Below are positions 35,301 to 48,412 of a stretch of 64,000 bases of DNA, one piece after another. Location of the stretch: assembly GCA_030278955.1 (NCBI GenBank), contig JAOANR010000003.1:18995050-19059049 (forward strand), written 5' to 3'. The stretch is from Hygrophila difformis (Eukaryota; Streptophyta; Magnoliopsida; Lamiales; Acanthaceae). The notes under the pieces are model-generated. The model had not been told where the DNA came from, did no database searches, and saw only the letters and a list, made by a program, of their open reading frames with translations. Both the position numbers and the translations under genes were made by a program. The number at the start of each line of letters is the position of its first letter. The first letter of the stretch is position 1.

Positions 35301-36041
35301 TTTATTTATTTACTTACGGCATTATTCGTGTTTTTTTTTAAATCATGTCTTAAATAATTGCCCATGCTTAAGTTTTAAATTATGAAATTAAATGTGTCTT
35401 TAAAGTATGTAATTATATTCGCAATTTTAAAATAAAATGTTTTTATGCATGACAAAAAGTCTTATCTTAACTATGCCGTGCAAATCATTTTACTATGAAA
35501 GTTGAATCATGATCACGTGAAAATCTTTATTTTAAATCATGCCATTTATTTATTAGTGGATGATTAACTTAAATTGTGTATTACCTACAAACATCTTTTT
35601 ATTAAATTTAATTAAAGGATTTGAAACCCCTAAATCATGCTATGTGTTAACTTACTCAGCGCGTTTTTGCTGACCCAAACCATTTATCCCCTTTTTCTTA
35701 CAGAGTCTGAAGATTATGCATCGTCATATGCATACATGGGAACATTTGGGGAAATCTCTATTTTAAATCCCTGCATTTAATTACGACTTGCATGAACGGG
35801 ACTGTTTAACCCGTGTTTTGGCCATGTCGGCCCTTATACTTTATTTCCGCTGCACAATTTATATTTCCGCTGCAACTTTGATGTATTATCTTTAAGTTAT
35901 ATATGAATGGGCTGTTTGAATATTTTAAATTCTGAAAAACCATAGCCTTGCATCTCTTTAGTGAGCTCGGAGAAACCGTGTCTTGCTAGAGAGGTGTGGC
36001 GGTGGCATCCCGGCCTGGGTTACCAAAACCGGGGTGTTACA
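32331..36041 (+). repeat. LTR 2 of insertion D (3711 bp)
   Basis: Same order as LTR 1; inner cassette hairpin at 32571-32588 and inner start at 32609; intron-like unit 33712-35703. It carries the 11-bp GAACTTCCGGC duplication near 33462. Confidence 0.93.
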
Positions 36042-36686
36042 AGTTGGTATCAGAGACCAGACTATTTTAAAGCTATTTATTTTACATAGCCCGGAATATT
36101 TTTAAACTACTATTTTAAAGAGCCCAATTATTATTTTGAAATTAAAGCCCAAATTTTTAGCCCAAAAAAAAAAAAAATTTTTTTTAGAAGCCCAAGAAAT
36201 TATTTTGGCCCAATAACCTTGTTTTTATTTAAAGCCCAAATAATTTATTTCTTTCGGCCCAATATAGTGGCCCAAACCTTTTATCCTCATTTTAACCTAT
36301 CCATGGAATAAATTTATTTTTAAAAACCCATGGATAAATAAATGCATGCATAAATTTTTTTTTTTTTTTTTTTTGGGGGATCACATATGCATATGCATAC
36401 ATAAATATCTGTACTAACTTTTTTGTGAATCGTATGTGATACATAACCCTCTCACTCTAGTGTTTGACATGACCTTGAGTCTTGACTTAGAAGCGCCAAC
36501 TTCAGACTAACTTTGCCTTAGTCCTAGATCTTGATCACTTAGAAACTTATCTTCGCGTGCTTCTATAACAGAAATGGCACCTATAAGAAAACTGAGGAAG
36601 GATCACATGCGATGATACCCGAACATGGTTGTGAATAATGCATAGGCAGTTATGGGGACATAACTGTAATCTTAAGGGGGGGAGGA
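36042..36686 (+). other. Second internal region of insertion D
   Basis: 645 bp, nearly identical to the first internal region: primer site at 36045-36055, GCCCAA cluster, hairpin 36647-36666, polypurine tract 36672-36686. No coding capacity. Confidence 0.88.
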
Positions 36687-39600
36687 TGTAATACCCCGTA
36701 AGAATGCATAAGCATTTAATTCGAAACTCGAATATTTTGTATCCCAAATAAATTTTTGAACTACGTAATGACTTGATCCCTTCACAGGGTACGTAGGCAA
36801 CTTGGAAATTTCAATTCTGGGTTCAGTCAAACAATAATCAACAATCGAACAATAATTCAATAACACAATATCGCAAATAGTAAACAAAAAGGACCATAAC
36901 TCTTCGCGCGAGAAAAGCCGAAGCACAACTTCGAGGACGAAGTTGATTCTTAAGGGGGGGAGGATGTAATACCCCAGATTTTTATCAACGTCCAAGGGAA
37001 TAAAATTTATTCCGATCAATGTCGAAATATATCCGAGAAGAAGAAAATAATTTATCACAATAAAATTATTGCTCGGAAATGAAACGCCGATAGATTTAAA
37101 TTCAAAATGGAATAAAAGAGGGAAAGGAAGCCCGAAGACATTCCATGAATTGAGTAAAAATAATTGGAGTTAAGTTCATGAAGGAAAAGAATTTTAATTC
37201 CAAGAACCCGTGAAGTCGGAAGAAATTTAATGATACAAGTCATTGCACGGGAATCAAAAGACGACGAATTGGAAGCCGACGAACCCGAGACCGACGGACT
37301 TAAGATCTCAAACATGAAATCCATTTGAGTCAAGATAAACTTAAGACAAGAATTTATGACCCGAGAATGACCCGAAAAATCGAGCCGAAAACGTAGGAGG
37401 ATAGAAGTCCGAAAGAGAGGAGGAAAAGCACGACGGATCGCACGACCCCGCCCGGACCGAAGTCCAGGCGAGAGTGGCGCGCACCCGCGCGCGGGAATCC
37501 CCTATTTAGCGCGCCAACCCCGCGCCGTGTCGACAGCCGCGTTGTCGCGTTTCGGTGGCGCGCACCCGGCGCGGCTTTTGGCCGATTCGCGCGCCAACCC
37601 CGCGTGGGAGGCCTGACAGCAACCTTTGTCGCGTTTTGGCGACTTTCTTGCCATATTCCTTGACCCCAACGCGAGAATCTTGCTTGATCACGGGGGAGGC
37701 ATCTTTTGGACGTCATTAGTTGTCCATAACTCTCCATTTTCAGTCATCAACACCCCAAGTTCCTCCAAAACTCTCCCAAGACTCTCCCTAAGCCAAACAC
37801 CTTTCCGGCGAACTTCCGGCGAACTTCCGGCAACCAAATCCTACCAAGGAAGGGTGTAGATCAAGGATTGCAAGCTTTGGATTGTTGGTAAGATGTTAAT
37901 CAAGTTTCCATATGGTTTTAAGATCATAAACATCATCCTAACTTACGAATCTTCATATTCGAACACAAATCGGAGCCAAGGGAAGAATAAATCGGGTGGA
38001 AGAGATTCGTTCGTGACATCCCGTGGATTCCGGACGACCCCGTGACTTCCTAGACATCATCCCCACTGTAAGTTAACCTTACTATGGTTTTGGGTGACTT
38101 AAAATGCAACCAAACATAGAGATTCAACTCAAGAAAATTTATAAAAATCTGTCAACAAGAGAAACCCTCAACGCAGCGTTTTCGTATGAATTTTTCGAAC
38201 CCTTAAAATTCTTCAAACGGAAAAACCCAAAACATGAAAAACATTTCTAAGACATTAATCTAGCTACTGTAAAAATTTCATAATTTTTCATCGTGTTTTG
38301 ATATCCGAAAGCGACCATGAACAGACCTGCCATCGACTTAGATCTTGAAATAGTGATAGATTCTTTATTCAAACTTGTTGGTTATTTTGACCTTGGATCT
38401 AGGCCGATCTAGGATTGGTGTTGAACATAAGAATTGTAGATCTATGAGTCTTGAATACCTCTGTAAAATTTCATGCATTTTCATCAAGTTTTGATACCCC
38501 AAATCGAGTCGGACATATTCTGCGTTTTAAAGAATTTTCAAAGGTTGACAGTTTTCTTAACCGAACTTGATGAGCATATTTCCATCATATCTAGTCCGAA
38601 CCAATCTTCATGATCTAAACAAAAGTTGTATATAATCATGTCTAGTATGTGCATATAAAATTTCAGAATTTATGAAGTTCATTTGATATGTTAAAAAGTC
38701 AAATCTTTGAGATGTGTCAAACCTGAATCCTGGCAGCATACTTTTTGTGTAGAAAACTTGATTTTTGACATGCTTCCCATCGTTTTTCCGAAAAACTCAA
38801 AACATGAAAGTTGTTCATTGGGATGTTTTTGAGCTACTGTGAAAATTTCAGATCAATCGCCTAAGAAATGGATTTTTAAACTAAAAAGGCGTAAACTGTG
38901 ACATCGATCGGTTTTAAACTTGTGAGATTTTGAAATTTCTAAACAAACGATCGAAATCTTGTTATATGATAAAGATATATTTTTGGAAATCCCGTTACAC
39001 TAAAGTTGAAACAATATCGGTTACATAAAATTAGGGGGTGAGTGCTCTGCAGGGTGCCCTCCTAATTATTCATTTTGTGCCAAAACGGCAATGATTACTA
39101 CGCGCGAAAGATTGCCAAAACGGCATCTTATTATTTTGGGCCTATCCTCTCGAGTGTATCCGTATGGGTTACTCGAGGCTCGACGGAGCGGTACTGGATA
39201 TGGCGTATTTGGTCACAAGAGACCAACGGCCTACCCTCTCGAGTGTATCCGTATGGGTTACTCGAGGCTCGACGGAGTGGTACTGGGTATGGCGTATCGG
39301 CTGCGGCCGCCGGATCACCGGCTAACTTGACATGATACTTATGAAATTGGCTGAGGCCGCCGGATCACCGGCTAACTGTTACTATTGATATTGGCTGCGG
39401 CCGCCGGATCACCGGCTAACTGTTACTATTGATATTGGCTGCGGCCGCCGGATCACCGGCTAACTGATACTATTGATATTGGCTGCGGCCGCCGGATCAC
39501 CGGCTAAATGATATATTGTTGAGATAATGGCGTAACGGGAAATCTATATTAAAAAGCTCAGATTTTATGAAATTGGCTGCGGCCGCCGGATTGCCGGCTA

Positions 39601-40397
39601 AATCAAATATTGTTGAGATGGTGACGTATCGGGGAGAATTTTTAAAAGCTCAAATCTTTATTTATTTACTTACGGCATTATTCGTGTTTTTTTTTAAATC
39701 ATGTCTTAAATAATTGCCCATGCTTAAGTTTTAAATTATGAAATTAAATGTGTCTTTAAAGTATGTAATTATATTCGCAATTTTAAAATAAAATGTTTTT
39801 ATGCATGACAAAAAGTCTTATCTTAACTATGCCGTGCAAATCATTTTACTATGAAAGTTGAATCATGATCACGTGAAAATCTTTATTTTAAATCATGCCA
39901 TTTATTTATTAGTGGATGATTAACTTAAATTGTGTATTACCTACAAACATCTTTTTATTAAATTTAATTAAAGGATTTGAAACCCCTAAATCATGCTATG
40001 TGTTAACTTACTCAGCGCGTTTTTGCTGACCCAAACCATTTATCCCCTTTTTCTTACAGAGTCTGAAGATTATGCATCGTCATATGCATACATGGGAACA
40101 TTTGGGGAAATCTCTATTTTAAATCCCTGCATTTAATTACGACTTGCATGAACGGGACTGTTTAACCCGTGTTTTGGCCATGTCGGCCCTTATACTTTAT
40201 TTCCGCTGCACAATTTATATTTCCGCTGCAACTTTGATGTATTATCTTTAAGTTATATATGAATGGGCTGTTTGAATATTTTAAATTCTGAAAAACCATA
40301 GCCTTGCATCTCTTTAGTGAGCTCGGAGAAACCGTGTCTTGCTAGAGAGGTGTGGCGGTGGCATCCCGGCCTGGGTTACCAAAACCGGGGTGTTACA
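36687..40397 (+). repeat. LTR 3 of insertion D (3711 bp)
   Basis: Same length as LTR 2; inner start at 36965; intron-like unit 38068-40059; ends GGTGTTACA at 40397 before the second GTGAT. Confidence 0.93.
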
Positions 40398-40402
40398 GTG
40401 AT

Positions 40403-40864
40403 GTCCACAAGGACCTGGAACCATCCCCAATACAAAAAGAGAACCCCCCCCTGAGAGATGTACTAGAGCTTTTCGAATACTCCGCCATGTGAAAGATCCA
40501 CCGCCACCGGCTGAAACGGAAACCCTCCCATCTAGACAGTAAATAGCCCTTAGTTCATGCACCCAAAGCTTATCAACACCCATACAAAAATCATGATCAA
40601 GCTTTCCAAGTATGGGAAATATTGGAGTGACGAGCGCTACGAATCCCAAACCCTTCGGAAGCTTTGGGAGTTGCAATGATAGATCATCGAACCAAATTTA
40701 ACCCCTTATTCATCCGATCCTTCCACACCAAGTTACGAACCCGGCGATCAATCAACTTGCACGTAGCCTTTGGAAGCCAGCCAACTTGCATACAATAAGT
40801 CGGAATTGATGCTAAGACATGTCTTGCCAAGGTAAGTCGTCCCGCCTTATTCAACAACCGCATC
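40403..40864 (-). pseudogene. LINE 2 RT thumb/connection fragment
   Basis: The frame 40890-40684 reads LLNKAGRLTLARHVLASIPT and YCMQVGWLPKATCKLIDRRV, the block just after the catalytic box in plant LINE RTs. A second frame (40676 down to the insertion site) continues with LPKGLGFVAL. It is truncated upstream by the LTR start at 40865 and downstream by the three-LTR element. Confidence 0.82.
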
Positions 40865-43800
40865 TGATGACAGTCATTCATAACTGTCATTTGCGTCCAA
40901 TTTAGTGTCTTAATGATGATCTTATGCTCATAGTTTCATAAGTTTTCAATGAATAATCATAGAAGATATGAAAAGATTGTGGAAAAACCAAGAATGTGAA
41001 GAAATTGGAAATTACATAAAAATGGCTAAAAATTCTTAGATTTTATTATAAGTCTCGCACGCTATGTTTTATCTGATCTGATTCTCTCTTTGTCACTTAG
41101 CAGGGAAGCTAAGCTGAAAGGCTGCGAGAGATGGAAATAGACGTAGCGAGGAAAGAGAAGAAACAGTGCGATGACTTAGAGGTGAAATCAGAAAAGATCT
41201 GAGGAAAAATGTTCAGAAGCTGAAGTCTACGCGATGATCATTTGACATCGCGTGAGAAGAAAGTTTGTACGAGTTGGCGAGAAGAAGTTTGTTTGAAGAA
41301 GATTGTGAAGTCTCGCCCTGATAAGAAAGATAACTTCATTTTGACTCTCGCTTTGAAGGAACTGGGACAAGGCGAGAGGAGAGCTATTCTGACACGAGCG
41401 GTTATTCTCCAAGGCGGAAAGCAGTTACTATGCGCATCTATAAATAAGACCCTTGGGAGATCAGCTCAAACAACTGGAGACTGAAGGGAATAGCTCGTTT
41501 TTACTCTCCCGTTCATTTTAGAATTCAGTAGGTAGGTTAGCTAGGGTTTACTTTTCTGCAATTAAATTCATGTTCTTCAGATTTGTAATTTGATTTTGCA
41601 GTTAGTTTTCTTCGAATTATGTTAGTAGATTAGTTTTGAGAGTACTCTGGAAGGAGATTTGCCATCGGAATGCTTTTGTTCATCCGTTTTGACGTTCGCC
41701 ATCTTATCTTTCCAACTTCTTCGATCAAATTCGCGATATTCTGATTTCAATCAGATTTCCAGGTGTAGTCGTTTTTATTTTCTTTGCAATTCATGATATA
41801 TGAAGGAAGATTGAACCTCTGATCTGTTGTTTACATCTTTGGGTTGCAATTCTGAATCATAAATTGAAAATGGTATACTTTTCTGCTCGAGAATTGTATA
41901 AACCTCAGTCTAAACGATTGTCTTGTGAATTCAGGAAGATATTAGTCAAATTCACAGATTCAAGATTGAATCAGTTTTCAAATTATAAATTGTTTGACAA
42001 TAATTCTCAGGAAATCTGAACATCATTATCGAGTTAGGTATTTTCATTGCAGAATTATTGAATTCATGGAAGTTTCAACTGTTAAGTATACTTGAATCTT
42101 AATTCTCAATGCAATTAACAAAGATTAGTGTTTTGGATTATTCGAAGTTCCTAAGGACCCACACAGTGTTAAACATGGTGTGATAATCCTTAAGAATTCA
42201 ATACACTGAATTCTTAACTTTTCAAACAGAGTTTAGCTATTAACCTTCATATAAGGATTAAACCTCGCTATAGTCTTAAAAGATGACGCGAGGAATTATC
42301 CTAACAACTTTATTCCTTAACAAGTTATTCAAGACTCTCGCAATGTCATTTTGACAAAGCGAGATAATTATCTTGATATAGCGTCAGAATTGGTTCCCAT
42401 TTTTGGGATACCAAATATTCATTTCTTATGAGTATATAACACCTATTTTATAAACGGGAATTGAATAATCTCGCTGCATTCTTCCAGATTATATTGCGAG
42501 AGATTCAGTTCTCTGTATAAACTAAATATGAGGAACATTCTTTGAACAATAGCTCCTTCCACGCTGTTCAGATATAGCACGCGGAAAATTGGAATGTTCA
42601 TAGTTTGAAACCCAAAATAGTTACTGCGAGCTATCTTGGACACTTATTTTGCAGGATTATTTCTCAAATCTTTTTCATAGGAAGTAATTTCTTAAATTCT
42701 ATCTAGCTCCTATTCTATTTTTGGAGCACTCTAGCATTTTGATTAAGAGGATTCAGAACCCTTATCGCTTCTGTATACATATATTACTACTTATACCTAT
42801 GATATTTTGGGATATTTTCCAGACTATTTAGAGTAATCCTACTTCTTAACACAAATTTACATTTCATACATGAAATTCATAAAATTACTCTCACTAATAC
42901 ATTGGGAAAGAAGATGATATAAGTTTTCTCAGAACATTTTCTACTCAGTGTGATTAAGAACAAACTTGTTCTTAAGTTGGATATTTAGTACCTGTCGTTT
43001 AAAAGGGAAAGATGTTTCAAAAGCCATCTTTTGTCCTAAAAATTAATGAAAATTTGGAAGAGTTAACTTCTAGGGTTCATAGTTTTATGATTCTCTAATC
43101 ATATGCTGTGAGTAGGAGGTTAAACGATTTACTAAATTTCATTAATCCCGAGTTAAGTCATAGGTATTTAGAATTATTTACAGAGAATGCCTATGCTAAT
43201 ACATCTGTATGAATCTGAGTAGTCCAGATAAGTCAAGGATTTTGATTAGCAATTTCATCTTGATATACTTACAGGACTATTATTTCTTATAAATACTTGA
43301 AGGAATTACCCTGAGAAGCTAAGGCTTGTGTAACCATTGGATGATAGATTTAAATATCTGCTTTTTCATTTCTTGTAGAGGACATCCATTATAGGGACAT
43401 GAGATGCTTATCTAATCTTAGAGTAATGAAGAGAATAACTTCAAGTTCAGATGAATACATGATGATTTAGATGTGACCTTGAATTTTCAATGGCTTAATC
43501 TGAATCCGGAAGAAACAGATTAAGTGATGATTCTAAAAAGCTTTTACTAAGAAATGGGTCTGACCGACCATTCCTTAGTAATTGTATCTCATGATTTCAG
43601 TGCTTAAGAAAGTCATGACACTGGATCATCAGTACTTGTCTTGGGAAAGTGATCAAAGACATGAAGATTTGATTAACTTGCATAAAGGATTTTTCTTATC
43701 TCAATGAGTTCCCGCATTATTACTAATCATAGAAGAATGATTACTTAATCATAGTCTTATTTTGTTTGATTGTCACTAAGTCCATTTTATCTTGTAACTC

Positions 43801-44151
43801 ATGAATCCATAAATACATTCATTCCATTCATTGTTACTTTTTAATACTGCTTTCTTATTTCCTTTATAGTTTCATGCAATTACTATTCAACTCTTATTCA
43901 TTAGAAATCATCATTACACCATCCATAAACCAGAGAAATATTAAGTTCTAGAATCTGTAATTCTAAAGCCCTTCTATCGTGTAACTCTCCAGAGAACGAT
44001 CCCGACAATTAGAAATAAATACTGCAAGCTTGATACCGTGCGCTTTTGGTAGACAAACCAGGCATTACTCTTGAACAGTCCTATGAGATTTATAGTATAA
44101 AAATAGTCAAGAGATATGTAGCAGGTTCGTCGTTCTTAACAAAAAGCTTCA
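40865..44151 (+). repeat. 5' LTR of element 2, 3.3 kb
   Basis: Starts TGATGACAGTCATTCATAAC and ends AAAAAGCTTCA before the primer site. It aligns in inverse orientation along its whole length with 48412-45128 (for example CTCCCGTTCATTTTAGAATT at 41506 against the inverse near 47745). CTCGC/GCGAG motifs are scattered throughout. Non-coding. Confidence 0.83.
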
Positions 44152-44169
44152 TGGCGCCGTTGCCGGGGA
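44152..44169 (+). promoter_or_regulatory. Primer binding site for tRNA-Asp, element 2
   Basis: TGGCGCCGTTGCCGGGGA, identical to the complement of the tRNA-Asp 3' end and to the inverse site in element 1. Confidence 0.93.
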
Positions 44170-44244
44170 GGGTGTAGCGTTATGAATTTTAGAACTATAA
44201 ATAATCTTTAGTTTATTTGTAATTAATATTTACTTCTTATCATT

Positions 44245-45098
44245 GTGAATAAATCCATTAAATCTTTCATTTTGTCCACAGTGAAACCTCAACAGTTTAT
44301 GAACGAAAGAACAACTCGATCTTCAAAACAACCTTTGCTTCCTTTTAACTATGAACTTGAAAGAACAGCGAGGCTGATTAGAGCAAACGCTAGAAGGAGA
44401 CAAAGAGATCTTGCAGAAGGGAATCTTTTAACAATAACTGGAATGGCAAACAATGGACAGAATGACGGACCCGAAAACCTACCAAATGGACAGCCAGAAA
44501 ATCAGCAAAACATACCACTTCGAGGACATTTTCAAGTACCACAGAGGGCTGCTGCACCACAATTTGTTCATCAGCATTACTTTCCACCTAACTTTGCTAA
44601 TCCTGCTCCAAATCCTCAAGAAGAACAGTATCAACCATGGCAACCAAATGTTGATCAGTACTTGGCTGGAACGGATGAAGAGGTTGATATACCACCTGGT
44701 ATATTAAACTTGGCATCTTCCAGAGCATTTTATGGTTTGAGTGCTGAAGATCCACACTTGCATCTTAAAAAGTTTGTTGAACTGAGTAAGACAGTAAAGA
44801 ATGGAAGAGCTTCAAGAGAAAGCAATCAACTAGCAATGTTTCCATTATCACTGGATGGGTCTGTAAAGGAATGGTATGACTCATTGAATGCTCAACAGAA
44901 GGCTACTTGGCCAGAATTAGTTAAAAATTTCTTGCTCAAGTATTTTCCAGAAAGTAAAGTTGATGAATAGGTAGACAAGATTTCTAGCTTTAAGATGAGA
45001 AAGGAGAATCACTGAAGGATGCTCGAGACAGATTCTTTGATATGCTTAAAAGATGTCCACAGCATGGTATCTCAGAAAGAAGATGAAGCTTTGAGGTA
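44245..45098 (+). pseudogene. Athila-like gag fragment
   Basis: The frame 44245-44970 (241 codons; likely start Met at 44299, MNERTTRSSK) gives the basic N-terminus LERTARLIRANARRRQRDL, a Gln/Asn/Pro-rich linker and the capsid-like block KEWYDSLNAQQKATWPELVK then FLLKYFPESKVDE. A stop at 44968 and further shifts follow; RCPQHGIS is still visible near 45050-45070. It matches element 1 Gag block for block at about half identity by eye. Everything after this point, including protease and RT, is missing. Confidence 0.87.
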
Positions 45099-45127
45099 AA
45101 ACACCGCTGCAATGCCCCCCGACAGCC

Positions 45128-48100
45128 TTTACACTATAATCCTATAGGGCTGTTAAAAAGCTTGCCTAGTTTTTCCTACCGAAAGCGCACGGTATCAAGC
45201 TGCAATATTTATTTTTATTGTCGGGATCGTTCAATAGAGAGTTACACGATAGAAGTGTTTTAGTAGAATTATTAGCTCTAGAATCTGTCTCTACTCTTGG
45301 TTTAAGGATGTTGTAATGTTGATTACTAAAGATTTAATGCTAAAATGTAAATGCTTAAAGCTGTAAACATTAGTAAAGAAAGCAATTAAAATGATGTTGA
45401 ATATTGTGATTATATTCATGTGTTTAAAATATCACGGACCAAATTGAATGAATGAAATAAGAATATGATGAGAGTATCATACTTCAATGGTTAAAACATA
45501 ATGAAAATCCATTGAGATAGAAAAATCCTTTATACAACTTAATCAAATCTTCATGTCTTAAATCACTTCCCAAGACAGGTACTTGTGATTCAGTGTCATG
45601 ACATTCTAAGCTCTGAAATCATGGAATACTATCATCACAGAATGATCGGTCAGACTCGTTCTGTGATAAAAGCTTTTCAGAATTGTCACTTTAATCTATT
45701 TCTTTCAGACTCAGATTAAGCCTTTGACAACTCAAGGTCACTTCTAAATCATCCTATATTCATCTGAACTTGAAGTTATTCTTTCCATTACTCTGGTCAA
45801 ACTGTTCTTATGACCCTGTGTTGGATGTCCTCTACAAAAAGTGAAAAAAAAAACAAGTGTTTAAATCTATCATCCAATGTTTTCATAAGACTTGTTTCCT
45901 CAGAGTAATTCCTGCAAGTATTTGTAAGAAATAATAGTCCTGTAAGTATGTCAAGATGAAATTGCTATTCAAATTCCTTGACTTATCCAGACTACTCAGA
46001 CTTGTATAAATGATTTAGCTCGAGAAATCTCTGTAAACAGTTCCAAATATCCATGATTTAACTCAGGATTAGTAGACTGTAAGAGAAATATTTAATCTCC
46101 TACTCATAGCATATAGTGATAACTATAAAGCCATGAACCCTGGAAATTAATCTTCCTAATACTCTACTAATTATTAGGACAAAAGATGGTTTTTGAAACA
46201 TCTTTCCCTTTTAAACGACAGGTACAAAATGCCCAACTAAAGAACAAGTTTGTTCTTCATTAATCCTGAGTAAATAATGATTGAGAAAACTTATATCATC
46301 ATCTTTTCTCAATGTACTAGTGAAAATAATAATACGAATTGCAGATATGAATTATGAGTCTGTAATTATGAAGTAAGATTACTCATCATAGACTGGGAAA
46401 TATCCCAAAATATTATATGTATATGTAATATTATATGTATAAAGAAATGTTGAGGGTTCTGAGTCCTCTTAATCAAAATGCTAGGGTGTTTCCAAAATAT
46501 ACATCGGAAACTAGACAGAATTAGGAAATAACTTTCCAAAGAAAAAGGATTTAAGAAATAATTCTGCAAAATAAATGTCCAAAGTAACTCGCAGTAACTA
46601 CTTTGGGTTTCAAACTATGAACATTCCAATTTTCCGCACGCTATGTCTGTACAGCGTGGAGGGAGTTAATATTCAAAGAATGTTCCTCAAATTTTGTTTA
46701 TACAAAGAACTGAATGCCTCGCAGTAATTTCTGTAAGAATGCGGCGAGGTATTCAATTCCTACTTATAAGATAGGGGTTATATATGTATAAGAAGTAAAA
46801 GTGAATAGTTGATACCCTGAGAAATGGATATCAAATCTGTTGCTATTATAGATTGGTCCTCTCGCTTTGTCAGATTGACATCGCAAGAGTATTAGAATAG
46901 CCTTTGTCACAGCAAAGTTATCTGGATATTTCATCGCATCATCTTTTAGGATGAAGCGTGGGTTTATCCTTATGTGAAGTAAATGATCAGGGTTTATAAC
47001 TGTCATAACTACCTTCTGGGATTTTCGTTTAGAAAATCATGAATACAGAACCTTTCACATCCAATTTCATGAACTTAGAATTATTAATTCTTAAGGATTA
47101 TCATGCGATGATTAACACTGCATGGGTCTCTAGGTACCTTTTAAAGTTCTGAACATTAAACACTATGATTCTCTTCCTATTTTGTGATCACGACGTAATA
47201 TCAACAGAAAATCAAATGAATTCATAATTCTGCCAGTTCATACCTAACTCGGTTACAATATCCAAACTTCTTGCGTAATTAGAACGAACAATTTACGAAT
47301 TAAAGATATGGAAGTATTATGATCTTCGAGAATCGAATTAGAGATATGATGCAAAATCCAAAATTGAATATTGAAGTTGAGGTTTATACTCTTCTGAAAC
47401 AGAATTAAGAAATAGAAATGGAAACCAGAAAGATAAGAAATTCACAATTTGATAACTGATCATTCTTCATGTATCTCGAATAACAAAGAATTAAAAACGA
47501 ATACACCTGGAAATCTGATTGCAATCAGAATAATGCAAAGGTGAGCGAAGAAGTCAGAAGTTTAGATGATGATCGTCGTAATGGATGAACAAGCATTCCA
47601 AAAGCAACTCTCCTTCCAGGGTATCCTCAAGCTAATCTAAACTATTTTAAAGAAATCTACTGCGAAATTGAATTACAAATCTGAAGAACTAAAAGTAAAT
47701 TGCATTGAAAATTAAATCCTAACCTACTACTAAATTCTAAAAATGGACTGGAGAGTAAAATCGAGCTATTCTCTTCAATCTCCCGGCTGCTGAGCTAATT
47801 CCCCCAAGGGCCTTATTTATAGATGGGCATTGTAACTGCTTTAGCCTTGGATGATAACCGCTCGCATCAGAATAACTCTCCTCTCGCTTTGTCCAGTTCC
47901 TTCCAAGCGAGAGTTCAAAAATATAATCATCTTTCTCAACAAGGCGAGGTCTTACAATTTCTCCAAAAAGTTTGCTTCTCGCCATGATATCTAAAACTTT
48001 CTGTCTTGCACCGATTTCCTTCCCTCGCGATGTCAAACAATCACCGCGTGGACTTCAGCATCTGAACATTTTCCTTAAATCTTTTCCTGATTTCGAACAC

Positions 48101-48412
48101 AAGCCCTCGCACCATTCATTTTCTTTCCTCGCTATGTCTTTTTCCACTTCCTGCTGCTTTCCAGCTTAACTTCCTGATAAATGACAAAGCGTGGATCAGT
48201 TCAATAAAAACACAGCGTGCGAGACTTACAAAGAAAACTTAGAATTTCAAGCCATTTTCAGTGTAATTCCAACTTCTTCGCAATCTTAATTCTTCTTCCA
48301 TCTTTTCTGATCCTCCATGATTATTCATCAAAAATCAATGGAATTAAGAACAAAAGATCATCATTAAGACACTAAATTGGACGCAAATGACAGTCATAAA
48401 AGGCTGTCATCA
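45128..48412 (-). repeat. Athila-like LTR in inverse orientation (element 3), 3.3 kb
   Basis: Minus-strand LTR from TGATGACAGCC at 48412 to about 45128. Just beyond its end, 45103-45127 reads as a degenerate tRNA-Asp primer site and leader (compare AAAACACCGCTGCAATGCCCCCCG with element 1 around 3752-3774). On its other side is a polypurine-like TTTCTAAATGTGAGGATGG (48413-48431) and a retroelement 3' region. It is therefore joined to element sequence on both sides. It is clearly diverged from the LTR at 40865, so the inverted pair is not a fresh duplication. Confidence 0.8.

Larger units (their letters stand above)
27987..40397 (+). mobile_element. Three-LTR non-coding retrotransposon, 12.4 kb (insertion D), TSD GTGAT
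   Basis: GTGAT occurs once on each side (27982-27986 and 40398-40402), so the whole block behaves as one insertion. Inside it are LTR-internal-LTR-internal-LTR in direct orientation with a period of 4344-4356 bp. The LTRs are 3.7 kb and the internal pieces only 645-646 bp without coding capacity. It interrupts LINE 2. LTR 2 and LTR 3 share an 11-bp duplication (GAACTTCCGGC, near 33462 and 37818) absent from LTR 1 (29114). This suggests the array arose by unequal exchange rather than by copying one LTR. Confidence 0.93.
26668..40864 (-). mobile_element. LINE fragment split by the three-LTR element (LINE 2)
   Basis: On the minus strand, the RT thumb/connection region (40864 to about 40403) is followed, after the 12.4 kb insertion, by the connection, zf-RVT and RNase H regions (27981 to about 26760). 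A 3' UTR ends in nine A residues (plus-strand T run 26668-26676). The GTGAT duplication shows the two parts were once joined. Everything upstream of the thumb is cut off by the Athila-like LTR at 40865. Confidence 0.88.
40865..45098 (+). mobile_element. Athila-like element, 5' fragment on plus strand (element 2)
   Basis: A 3.3 kb LTR, perfect tRNA-Asp primer site and a gag that decays and stops being recognisable at about 45098. There it meets the inverted LTR of element 3. The LTR start interrupts LINE 2; the five bases before it are GCATC. No second LTR in the same orientation is present, so the 3' part was lost. Confidence 0.83.

Noticed and set aside
40865..48412. Recent inverted duplication or hairpin assembly artefact
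   Set aside because: The arms differ at many positions (for example GGTAGACAAACCAGGC against GGTAGGAAAAACTAGGC), so they are two diverged LTRs, although the join near 45100 still deserves a read check.
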